Part shown: in pieces, positions 10,301 to 17,035 of the stretch
How the letters are laid out: every line of letters begins with the position of its first letter
Numbering within the stretch: position 1 is the stretch's first letter
Assembly (NCBI GenBank): GCA_030066775.1
Contig: JASJAY010000068.1
Span: 1-46,151 of the forward strand
DNA from: Planctomycetota bacterium
GTDB taxonomy: Bacteria > Planctomycetota > PLA2 > JAEUHO01
Reading direction: 5' to 3'
Length of the DNA: 46,151 nucleotides
Translations under genes and position numbers: made by a program
Notes under the pieces: generated by a model
Seen by the model: the letters and a program-made list of their open reading frames with translations, nothing else
What the model was told of the DNA's origin: nothing
The model's database searches: none

Positions 10301-10465
10301 CCCGCGTGCGAGCGCCTCGACGGCAGCCTTGTCGTCCGTCTCGACGGCCTTCACGACGGCATCGGCAGCGCGGACCCAGGGGTCCGCCCGTACGTCATCG
10401 GCCCGGACGAGCGTGGGCAAGAGCAGGAGGGTGAGCAGGGTCGCGAGGCAGGTGGGTCGGCGCAT
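7361..10465 (-). CDS. Exported TPR-CHAT (caspase-fold) protein 1
   Basis: 1034 residues from ATG 10465. The frame stays open upstream, but the signal-peptide start (MRRPTCLATLL, leucine core, LVRA|DD) fixes this ATG. The middle (about residues 130-620) is a series of TPR-type helix pairs (e.g. YPESVAAFERAADAG, FAEALAVYERIEPHF, YAEARRAYAQAVDL). The C-terminal third is a CHAT domain, a caspase/separase-like cysteine protease fold. The likely dyad is H890 in HFACHG and C935 in LSACDTARG, followed by the typical SEGVVGLARAF and SLWKVDDDATRALM strands. CHAT proteins cleave or bind partners presented through their TPRs; the target here is unknown. A signal peptide on a CHAT protein puts it outside the cytoplasm. 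It is divergent from the sigma gene, has a GTCAAG-type element 9 bases upstream, and is paralogous to the protein at 12476. Confidence 0.92.
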   Translation of the reverse strand: MRRPTCLATLLTLLLLPTLVRADDVRADPWVRAADAVVKAVETDDKAAVEALARGFEPDPWLVADELCARGAREAAKVFAIAAIGPDTKRLGAYVDAWRASDAQHAAREAFTQARALGDRGQPQQALTQIHELEADGVTGAAMEFLRGMCLRGLRRYPESVAAFERAADAGERLGWMAGARHALVQAAMSVYLTGDYKAVVTTLRRVQSSLGTERNPQRRGQLHGVLAYNLRQLGLLDEAREAFIVALAAYREAGNVPYTSNTLSEMAMLERMRGDLPAARARAKEGLDVAVAGHAQVFVVRALVRLGEIEVGAGNHRRAIQHFEAAAERASATGNEAYLPHVWTGLADAHKSMGAFAEALAVYERIEPHFRASGRVDQYTALLTQIASLHQLMGAYAEARRAYAQAVDLDRKAKLPTAYALAGLANILRLQGDLDGARPLMEEAHAELVRQGDTAGAVRVAIGLATIHREADRLEEAGTMLSALLSETAEDPIWHQRVRTELASIHIRRGDGAAALALLEPLVPSEEDEALFVIHADVLAAMAEAHLLRGDHEQALARTRQTLALRDRAAGRLGAQQGVEVRELWSTESEVGLLAAFALGDVDRLWTMLEESRSGTLLAALGGRAALRSVVLDDELLEAETRAVAAEASALAAYQHARASGARKAIRKARKTLDAARDDAARVVARIQRDAARAASLVHPSLISLADMRKVLAPQEAFVVYTLVRDQAFALVVEANGARIVDLGDAGEIRVLAEAFDPETNPGTEALAKRLLPPLQLGKDVRRVLVSPTGALAYLPFALLVGDLEVAYAPSGTTHAFLAQGRGAAAQKILAVGAPAYSPARKLTPLPATGDEAQTIGDVVLLGAEATETAVHTALGGEARWRAVHFACHGLVDAEHPLRSSLALSDETGGDGTLSVRDLLRARVPADLAVLSACDTARGRVYRSEGVVGLARAFMVAGSSRVLCSLWKVDDDATRALMERFYALWAPDDTDAPRLGAAAALKAAQAHVRAQPKWAAPRYWAAWVLWGPADLRR

Positions 10466-10473
10466 CGACAAGA

Positions 10474-10499
10474 GAGCAGGCGCGCCGCCATGACTTGAC
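10474..10499 (-). promoter_or_regulatory. Conserved two-block element upstream of CHAT protein 1
   Basis: Read on the minus strand: GTCAAGTCA, 12 bases, TGCTC. It matches 7 of 9 positions of GTCAAGTTC and 4 of 5 of CGCTC, with exactly the spacing found at 11446, 16981 and 18998. The right block ends 8 bases before the ATG at 10465. If it is a promoter -10 element, transcription would begin at or next to the start codon and the message would be leaderless. Confidence 0.6.
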
Positions 10500-10517
10500 C
10501 GGAAACCGCGATTTCCG
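10500..10517. repeat. Inverted repeat CGGAAA-N6-TTTCCG in the divergent promoter region
   Basis: A perfect 6-base dyad with a CCGCGA spacer lies between the CHAT 1 element (10474-10499) and the sigma gene start (10571). It touches the left block of that element. It may be an operator for a dimeric regulator serving both directions; no regulator is known for it. Confidence 0.4.
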
Positions 10518-10548
10518 TCGCCCGAACCGGTGCGGAGAGCATCCGCAG

Positions 10549-10554
10549 TAGGCT
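10549..10554 (+). promoter_or_regulatory. Possible -10 box TAGGCT before the sigma gene
   Basis: GTAGGCT ends 16 bases before the sigma ATG at 10571. It matches the TANNNT box seen before other genes, so the sigma gene may be read from a housekeeping promoter rather than from its own element. Confidence 0.35.
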
Positions 10555-10570
10555 GAGCGGACGACGAGAC

Positions 10571-11515
10571 ATGGACGGCGCGACGCACCCCTCGGCGGAC
10601 TCTCCCCTGGCCCCGGTCGTACACCGCGCGGTCCAGGCCGCGATCGCTGCCGGGCGCGAGACGTACGGCACGTTCCGGGTCGGACGCGACGACTTCGCAG
10701 CCCATGTCACGACGCTCACCTACGCCAAGCTCGCACGCTTCGGCCTCGAGCCCACGCCGGAGCGCGTGGCCAAGAGCCTGGAGGCGGCCGTGGGCGCGGA
10801 CCTCTATCTCGCGGCGGCTTGCAACGCGGGCGACGAGCTCGCGTGGCAGGTCCTCCACGATCGGTTCGAGGCGCGCTTGCTCGCCCGCGTCGTGCGCCAG
10901 GGCGCACGCGGCGCGAAGCCACGCCGACTGGTGGCAGATCTGTTCGGCGACCTGGCCCTGCCGGCGCCGAAGGGCCGTGCGCGCACGTTGATCGGCACGT
11001 TCGACGGATCGGGCAGCCTGCTCGGATGGCTGACGACGATCGTGTCCCGGCGCCACGGGCGCGGCGCGCGACCCGCGGCCGTGGTCACGCTCGAAGAGGG
11101 CCGCGACGAAGCCGCTCCCGTTCAGCCGCGCCGCTCCACGGCAAGCGCACGCGATCCGCTGGAAGCGGTTGCAGGTCGTGACGCGGCGACTGCGTTCCGC
11201 GAGGCGTTCGAGCGCGCATGGGACACGCTCAACGAGCGCGAGCGGTTGGTGCTCGTGCTGAAGCATCGCGACGGCCGCCGCCAGCGGGAGATCGCGGGGG
11301 CACTCGGCATCACCGAGTCGGCGATCAGCCGCCACGTCTCGCGCGCGGTCGCCAAGCTGCGGCTTGGCCTGCGCGCCGTACCGGCTCCCGACGGCTCGGG
11401 CGACGGCATGTGGGCCGCGCTCGGTCTGGCCGTGTCCGAGAAGCTGTCAAGTTCTCGGGCCGCGGACGCTCTACAGTCGGAGGACACCGAGGATCCAGAG
11501 GCGGACTCACCATGA
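10571..11515 (+). CDS. ECF-like sigma-70 family RNA polymerase sigma factor
   Basis: 314 residues from ATG 10571. About 70 N-terminal residues match no sigma region. Residues about 77-165 look like region 2: AGDELAWQVLHDRFEARL, then DLFGDLALPAPKGRAR and GSLLGWLTTIVSRRH, which recalls the F-x-G-x-G-S-L-x-x-W-L pattern of some myxobacterial and planctomycete sigma factors. Residues about 220-265 are a clear region 4 helix-turn-helix (LNERERLVLVLKH, then QREIAGALGITESAISRHV). A 50-residue tail follows. The stop overlaps the anti-sigma ATG (ATGA), the usual arrangement of a sigma/anti-sigma pair. The 3' part of the gene contains the GTCAAGTTC element. Lying between two CHAT genes, it probably controls them. 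The exact sigma family is not determined. Confidence 0.88.
   Translation: MDGATHPSADSPLAPVVHRAVQAAIAAGRETYGTFRVGRDDFAAHVTTLTYAKLARFGLEPTPERVAKSLEAAVGADLYLAAACNAGDELAWQVLHDRFEARLLARVVRQGARGAKPRRLVADLFGDLALPAPKGRARTLIGTFDGSGSLLGWLTTIVSRRHGRGARPAAVVTLEEGRDEAAPVQPRRSTASARDPLEAVAGRDAATAFREAFERAWDTLNERERLVLVLKHRDGRRQREIAGALGITESAISRHVSRAVAKLRLGLRAVPAPDGSGDGMWAALGLAVSEKLSSSRAADALQSEDTEDPEADSP
11446..11471 (+). promoter_or_regulatory. Conserved two-block element inside the end of the sigma gene
   Basis: GTCAAGTTC (11446-11454), 12 bases, CGCTC (11467-11471): a perfect copy of both blocks. It lies 40 bases upstream of the anti-sigma ATG at 11512. An internal promoter here would let the sigma factor raise expression of its own anti-sigma factor and of CHAT protein 2. 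Confidence 0.6.
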
Positions 11516-12468
11516 CGACCGATGACGAGAGCCGGATCGGCTGGCTGCTCGAACACACAGAACAAGACGACGCCGCGGACGACGGACCGCATCTAGACGA
11601 CAACCTCCTCACGGGGTTCGTCGAGGGCGCGCTGCCGGCCGAGCTGCGTGACCGGATCGACGCCCACCTCGTGGCGTGCGCCGCGTGTCGCGCGGAGGTC
11701 GTGGCGCGCGGGGCATGGGAGCCGAGCGTGGTCTACGAGCCCGCCGTGCCGGACCAGCCCGAGCCGGAGAGCTGGCTGCGTCCGCTCCTCGCCGTGGCGG
11801 CGGCGATCCTGCTGGCGGTCGGCGTCTTCCTGCTGGACGACGCCGCCGGCGTGGATCCCGAGCCGGATACGGCCACGCTGGTCGCGCGAAGCGCCAAGCG
11901 TCTCGGCGCGGCGGATGCCGCATTGGCGGAGCTCGGCACGATGGACTGGTCCGCGTTGCCGAAGGTCGATGTCGAGCGCGGCGACCTCCGCGTGACCGCG
12001 CCCGCCGGCAAGCTGCTGGTCCTGCGCCCGCGCATCACCTGGACGCCGGTGAACGGCGTGACGCGCTTCCGCGTCGCAGTGCGCAACGATCTGGGCGACG
12101 TCGTCCTGGAGCAGATGGTCGCAGGGACCTCGATGGACTGGCCGCTCGACGCATCCGGGCTCGACCCCGGCACCTACGCCGTGAAGGTGACGGCCGACAG
12201 CGCGTTGGCACGCGTAGCGGCACGGCGGGCGTTCACCATCCCCCCCGACGCGGACCGGGAGGCACTCGCAACGGAGCTCTACTTGATTCGAGAGGGCGCC
12301 GACCCGGCCGTTGCGGAGCTGCTCGTCGCAGAGCACGCGGCGCGCAGGGGGTACCTCGCGGTGGCCGAGACCGCGGCGATGGCCTTCCTGAGCACGGCGC
12401 CGGATGACCCGCTCGGACGCGAGGCGCTCGCCGCGCTCGCGGCCGCGCTCGGCACGGACGCGGAGTAG
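11512..12468 (+). CDS. Membrane anti-sigma factor with zinc-finger head
   Basis: 318 residues; the ATG overlaps the sigma stop. Residues about 29-65 form a zf-HC2 anti-sigma domain: LLTGFVEGALPAELRDRI, then H52-x3-C56-x2-C59. Residues about 91-109 are a single membrane helix. The outer part has a beta-sandwich-like segment (about 150-245; VLRPRITWTPVNGVTRFRV, then LDPGTYAVKV) that resembles a fibronectin III/Ig fold. A helical C-terminal segment of about 65 residues follows, of TPR-like composition. The family holds its sigma factor at the membrane until a signal arrives. Here the sensor would be the outer Fn3-like and helical part. The next gene starts 7 bases after the stop, so the two form an operon with shared regulation. 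The fold of the outer part is inferred from pattern only. Confidence 0.85.
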   Translation: MTTDDESRIGWLLEHTEQDDAADDGPHLDDNLLTGFVEGALPAELRDRIDAHLVACAACRAEVVARGAWEPSVVYEPAVPDQPEPESWLRPLLAVAAAILLAVGVFLLDDAAGVDPEPDTATLVARSAKRLGAADAALAELGTMDWSALPKVDVERGDLRVTAPAGKLLVLRPRITWTPVNGVTRFRVAVRNDLGDVVLEQMVAGTSMDWPLDASGLDPGTYAVKVTADSALARVAARRAFTIPPDADREALATELYLIREGADPAVAELLVAEHAARRGYLAVAETAAMAFLSTAPDDPLGREALAALAAALGTDAE

Positions 12469-12475
12469 ACCGCCC

Positions 12476-15400
12476 ATGCGGAAGGCGTTCGGGCTCGTGT
12501 TGCTGCTGCTCGTCGCCGGACACGCTGCGGAGGCCCGGCCCGAGCCGGACCGTGCCATGCGGCCTGCCGAGGCCGCGCAGCGCGTCATGGATGCCGTGGC
12601 GCAAGACGACAGCGATGCGGTCTCGACCCTGGCTGCGCGCGTCGATCCCGATCCAGTCCTCGTAGCCGACGAGCTCTTCCGCCGCTACGCCAAGGCGAAG
12701 CGCAAGCCCGACGCCATGCCGCACGACACGTCGGTATACGCGGAGGCGCTGGAGGCGTTCGCTCGCGCTGCCGCGGAGCACCCGGCCGGCGAGGGGCTGG
12801 ACGCGCTCGTGGCCGCCTGGCGCGACTTCGACGGGCCGGCGCTCGAATCCGAGCGACGGCTGCGCATCGCGCTCGCTCGCACCATCAGCGCCCAGGAGCG
12901 CCGCGACCACGCGCGGGCGATCGCGACCTCCGAGGTCGCACCCGCGAACCCCGATCAGGCTCCCTACTCGATCACCGCGGTGCGGCTCTGGCACACGCGA
13001 TGCCGCAGCTTCGTCCTGACGAATCGAATCGACGACGCCATGAAGGCGGCCCGGCTCGCGACGCGGCAGGCCGCGCGTGTGGGCTGGGTGCGCGGCCAGG
13101 CCACGAGCCTCGAGTTCGAGGGCGACCTGCACGCACGCGCGGGCAAACCTCGCCCCGCCATCGGCGCGCTCCGGCGGGGACTGGCCCTGCGCGAGCGGGC
13201 CGGCGACATGACCTCCGTACCGATTCGCATGGCGCAGCTTGCGATGTTCCTGCTGCAGACGAACGAGAACACGGAGGCCCTCGACACCGTGCTCGACGCC
13301 GTGCGGCGTGCAACCGTCCTCGAACAGCACGGGGTGCGCGGCATGGCGCTGTCGATTCAGGGCGCCATCGAGCTGGAGGCCGGCCGCATCGAGGACGCGC
13401 TCTCGCTCTTCGACCAGGCGCAGGCAGCGCTTGCCGAGGGCAGGCTCCCCGTCGGTAGCCACGCCGTGATCAACGTGGAGTACCGGCTGGCCAACGCCTA
13501 TCAGACTTTGGGCCGGGTCCACGATGCGCTCGCCTCGCTCGAGCGCGTCCTGGCACACGCCCGCGCCACCCAGAACCAGCATCGGGAGGCGTTGGTCCTG
13601 TCTCGCCTGGGGGGGCTCTACGGGCAGCTGGGCCTGCATGCAAAGGGCCTCGAAACCACGCGACGCGCGCTCGACATCGCACAGCGCTCGCGCAGTCGCA
13701 GCGTGACCGAGCGGACGCGTCGCCAGCTGGCCGTGATGCTCCGCACAACCGGTCGAACGAAGGAGGCGGTCACCCAGCTCGAACGGGCGCTGGAGAGCGC
13801 GGCAGGCGCGGCAGACCGGACACACGAGGCCTACACGCGGCTCGAGCTCGCGAAGGCCCTGGGCACGCTTGGACGCCTGGCGGACGCGCTCGAGCACGGG
13901 CAGCGTGCGCGTGACATCTACGCGGAGCTCGACATGCCGCTGCTTGCGGCCGGGTCTTCCGCCGTGCTGGGCCTCCTGGCCATCGACGCGGGAGAGCCCG
14001 ACGTCGCGCGCGGCCACGTGGAGGACGTGCGTCGTGTGATCGCACGTGTGGGCGACGAGAGTGCGATTCCCGTCTCGGTACGTGAGGCGACCGCACGCGT
14101 ACTTGCTCGGCTCGGCGAGCACCAAGCGGCGCTGGACCTCGCGCGCAGGGCATTGGACGACGCCTTGGCCGCCCAGCGCGGCCTGGGCGAGCGCGAGGCG
14201 ATGGGGCTGCGATCGATGCACGCGAGCCGTCTCGCACGTGTCGGCGTGGCGTCTGCGCTCCGCTTGGGCGGCGACGAGGGCCCCGCCCGGGCCCTCGGCT
14301 TCATCGAGGCGGCGCGGGCGCTGCTCCTCGCGGAGTCGCTTTCGAACGCGCGCACGCTGCTGGCGTACGAGACGACCCCCGAGCTGCGCGCGGATGAAGC
14401 GGACGCCCGCGAGAAGGTGTCGGCGCTGCAGGCGGAGCTTGTCGACGCCACCTATGCGGAGGAGGCGAAGGTCGCATCGCCTAGGGCGCTGAAGGCGGCG
14501 CTGCGCCGCGCGCACGAACGGCTCGAGGACGTGCGCTCACGCATCGAGCGGCACGCGCGCCGCATCGCTTCGATCGCGATGCCCCGGCCCGTGGCGCTGG
14601 CTGACGTGCAGGCGTCGCTCCGGCCCGACGAGGCCTATCTCGCCTACCAGGCGACGTCCGATCGACTCTGCGTACTCGTCGTCACGAACGAAGACACCGA
14701 GCTGGTGGCTCTCGGTGAGGCCGCCACGATCGGTCGGCGGATCGAGGCGTACCTGGACCTCGTCGCGACACCCGACGGGCCCGAGGCGCGCTTGGCGGGA
14801 TACCTCTACGACACACTGCTCGCGCCGATCGAGTCCGTGATCGGCCCGCGCACGCAGCTGCTCGTCTCACCCGACGGCATCCTGTCGTATGTGCCGTTCG
14901 GTGCGCTGCTGAAGCCACACGGGAAAGCGCGCCGGCGCCTGGTGGAAACACACGCGGTGGCGTTCGTTCCCTCGGCCACGGTGCTTGGCTTCCTGCGCCG
15001 CGAAGAGCAGAACGCACCACGCGGCCGGGGTCTGCTCGCGCTCGCGGATCCGGCGTACGGGAACGGAGCGTCGCGCCTGGGAACGAGTCGGAAGCTCAGC
15101 GCACTCCCGGCGACGCGCGAGGAGGCCAACGCGATCGCCGCACACTTCCCCGAGAGCGAGCGCACGGTGCTCGCGGGGCCTGCCGCGACCGTGCGCGATC
15201 TGCGCAAGGCCCTCACTACGCGTGAGGGTCGGTGGCGGGCGGTGCATCTGGCCGGCCATGCATTCATCGACCCCGAGCGACCCCGGCTGAGCGGGCTGAT
15301 CCTCGCCGACGGCGAGGTCCTGAGCGCCGAGGCCGTGACGACCCTGCGCATCCCGGCCGCGCTGGCCGTGCTCTCCGCATGCGAGACGGGCCGCGGCGGC

Positions 15401-15652
15401 TACGCGAGCGGCGAAGGCGTGCTGGGACTGACGCGCGCGTTCTTCCACGCGGGTGTGCCGCGTGTCGTCGTCTCGAGCTGGAAGGTGCCCGACGAGGCCA
15501 CACGCCTCCTGATGGCGGACCTGTACGAAGCCCTGGAACGTCGGGATCTGGCACCCGCCGAGGCACTTCGCGCCGCACAGCGCAAGGCGATCCAGCGAGG
15601 CGCCCACCCGTACGCGTGGGCTGCCTTCATGCTCTGGGGCCTGCCGCGCTGA
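12476..15652 (+). CDS. Exported TPR-CHAT (caspase-fold) protein 2
   Basis: 1058 residues. ATG 12476 follows GGAG (12462-12465), which overlaps the end of the anti-sigma gene. The signal peptide covers about residues 1-20 (MRKAFGLVLLLLVAG, cleavage near EA|RP). An N-terminal segment containing DPDPVLVADELFRR matches EPDPWLVADELCARG in CHAT protein 1, so the two are paralogs over their full length. TPR-like helix pairs fill about residues 150-600. A helical linker precedes the CHAT domain (about 720-1058). The likely dyad is H928 (HLAGHAFID) and C969 (LSACETGRGG), followed by GEGVLGLTRAF and SSWKVPDEATRLLM. It is in one operon with the anti-sigma gene. The expected role is an extracytoplasmic protease or adaptor released or induced by envelope signals; this is inference. 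Confidence 0.92.
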   Translation: MRKAFGLVLLLLVAGHAAEARPEPDRAMRPAEAAQRVMDAVAQDDSDAVSTLAARVDPDPVLVADELFRRYAKAKRKPDAMPHDTSVYAEALEAFARAAAEHPAGEGLDALVAAWRDFDGPALESERRLRIALARTISAQERRDHARAIATSEVAPANPDQAPYSITAVRLWHTRCRSFVLTNRIDDAMKAARLATRQAARVGWVRGQATSLEFEGDLHARAGKPRPAIGALRRGLALRERAGDMTSVPIRMAQLAMFLLQTNENTEALDTVLDAVRRATVLEQHGVRGMALSIQGAIELEAGRIEDALSLFDQAQAALAEGRLPVGSHAVINVEYRLANAYQTLGRVHDALASLERVLAHARATQNQHREALVLSRLGGLYGQLGLHAKGLETTRRALDIAQRSRSRSVTERTRRQLAVMLRTTGRTKEAVTQLERALESAAGAADRTHEAYTRLELAKALGTLGRLADALEHGQRARDIYAELDMPLLAAGSSAVLGLLAIDAGEPDVARGHVEDVRRVIARVGDESAIPVSVREATARVLARLGEHQAALDLARRALDDALAAQRGLGEREAMGLRSMHASRLARVGVASALRLGGDEGPARALGFIEAARALLLAESLSNARTLLAYETTPELRADEADAREKVSALQAELVDATYAEEAKVASPRALKAALRRAHERLEDVRSRIERHARRIASIAMPRPVALADVQASLRPDEAYLAYQATSDRLCVLVVTNEDTELVALGEAATIGRRIEAYLDLVATPDGPEARLAGYLYDTLLAPIESVIGPRTQLLVSPDGILSYVPFGALLKPHGKARRRLVETHAVAFVPSATVLGFLRREEQNAPRGRGLLALADPAYGNGASRLGTSRKLSALPATREEANAIAAHFPESERTVLAGPAATVRDLRKALTTREGRWRAVHLAGHAFIDPERPRLSGLILADGEVLSAEAVTTLRIPAALAVLSACETGRGGYASGEGVLGLTRAFFHAGVPRVVVSSWKVPDEATRLLMADLYEALERRDLAPAEALRAAQRKAIQRGAHPYAWAAFMLWGLPR

Positions 15653-15713
15653 TCGGCCATGCCACAGAGGGACCATGGACGCCCTGCGCGCCTGCCCATA
15701 GAACCGGGGCGTG

Positions 15714-16961
15714 ATGCGCCTCTGGTTGTCGACCTGCTTCCTGGTGCTGCTCGTTGCGGCGGCCGCTGCCGACGAGCCGACGCAGACGCCGAAGCGCATC
15801 GAGCTCCCGCGCGCGGGTCTGAGCCTACGCCTCGCGTCCGGCTGGACGTTCGACGCGCACGCCGGCCCGCTCGCCGTCCTGACGAAGGGCGACGCGCGGA
15901 TCACGATCGAGCGCGTGAACCCGGCCCCGGACGACGTCGAGGTCGCACTGGCGAGCGAGGTCGACACGCTGAAGGCGAACCACGAAGGACTCGCGCCCAT
16001 GCGCGCGCGTCCCTTCCCGCTCTTCGGCGCCGAGGCGGGAGCGACGACGCAGTACGAGCATGACGGCGTCCTGCACCTGCTGGGTCTGTTTCGCGCCGTT
16101 GACGGGCGCGTCGTGCGCATCCACGCCGCAACGCCGCGTGTGAAGCAGCCGCTCGTGCGGGAGGCCGGCGGCATCCTGCGCTCGCTCGATTTGACGCCCT
16201 ACCGCCACCCCGGGCGGCACGTGGAATGGAGCGCCACGCCGTGGACGATCGACCTGCCCGAGGGCTGGTCGACCCACCGCCAGGCCGACGGCGTGGTGCG
16301 CCTGGGCGCGGACCCGAAGGTCGAGCCCTACATTCGCGTGCGCAAGGCGAAGGAAGGTGAAGCGATTGACGACGCCACCCGCAATCGTGGGTGGGTCGTC
16401 GAGCTCGCGGGCGACGATGCCGCGCGCAAGGCACTCGCGCCCGTGATGGCGACGTTCCGCACGGGAGCCCAGGCCGGTCCGCGCGCCGCGCTGCCGCGCG
16501 ACCGCTTCCCGCGCTCCGACAGCCCGCGCGTGCGCTTCGAGCTGCCCGCGGGCTACACGGTGGCCCGCCCCACCTCGCGCATGCGCGTGGTGGATCTCGT
16601 GCTCGACCGCGAGCAGCAGCTCGTCGCGGCGGTGTTCTTCTTCGGGCGTGGCCAGGGCGGCAGCGTCGCGGACAACATCAAGCGCTGGAAGGGCCAGCTC
16701 GAGCCGGCCGAGGAGCTGCCGGAAGAGTACGTGGTGGAGGGCGAGGGCGTGAAGAGCACCGTGCTCGACATGGAGGGCACGCAGCCGGGCGCCGGCGAGG
16801 ACGCCGAGCTCCAGCGCATGCTCGCCGCCGTGATCGAGGTCGAGGGCGGCCCCTTGTTCGTGAAGGTCGTGGCGCCCGCCGAGGCCCTGCGGCCGCACGT
16901 GAAGGCGTTTCGCGCCTGGCTCCAGAGCCTTCGCCTCGCCGGGGCCGCCGCCGCCAAGTAG
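15714..16961 (+). CDS. Exported protein of unknown function
   Basis: 415 residues from ATG 15714; a GTG one codon upstream is also possible. A signal peptide of about 20 residues (MRLWLSTCFLVLL, AAA cluster, ADEP) precedes the mature protein. The body holds two similar halves that each begin with an amphipathic beta pattern: IELPRAGLSLRLASGWTF and later VRFELPAGYTVARP. This is the style of PsbP/DUF1795-like secreted domains that start with a 'lPaGW' strand, so two or three such domains are possible. No catalytic motif is seen. It lies 61 bases after CHAT protein 2 on the same strand and may be read with it or from its own promoter: TAGAAC at 15699-15704 ends 9 bases before the ATG. Confidence 0.75.
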   Translation: MRLWLSTCFLVLLVAAAAADEPTQTPKRIELPRAGLSLRLASGWTFDAHAGPLAVLTKGDARITIERVNPAPDDVEVALASEVDTLKANHEGLAPMRARPFPLFGAEAGATTQYEHDGVLHLLGLFRAVDGRVVRIHAATPRVKQPLVREAGGILRSLDLTPYRHPGRHVEWSATPWTIDLPEGWSTHRQADGVVRLGADPKVEPYIRVRKAKEGEAIDDATRNRGWVVELAGDDAARKALAPVMATFRTGAQAGPRAALPRDRFPRSDSPRVRFELPAGYTVARPTSRMRVVDLVLDREQQLVAAVFFFGRGQGGSVADNIKRWKGQLEPAEELPEEYVVEGEGVKSTVLDMEGTQPGAGEDAELQRMLAAVIEVEGGPLFVKVVAPAEALRPHVKAFRAWLQSLRLAGAAAAK

Positions 16962-16980
16962 CGCAGCCTCCGGAAAACGC

Positions 16981-17006
16981 GTCAAGTTCGAAGGCCCCAG
17001 GCGCTC
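16981..17006 (+). promoter_or_regulatory. Conserved two-block element before beta-propeller lipoprotein 1
   Basis: GTCAAGTTC (16981-16989), 12 bases, CGCTC (17002-17006): a perfect copy. It continues CCC-x-TCCG, as at 18998. It lies 29 bases before the ATG at 17036. No TANNNT box is present in this gap, so this element is the best promoter candidate for the gene. Confidence 0.65.
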
Positions 17007-17035
17007 CCCGTCCGGTTCCCCCCCGGAGACCGGAC

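Noticed and set aside
15674..15700. Eight-codon frame (MDALRACP) between CHAT 2 and the next gene
   Set aside because: Too short, no ribosome binding site, no reason to think it is translated.
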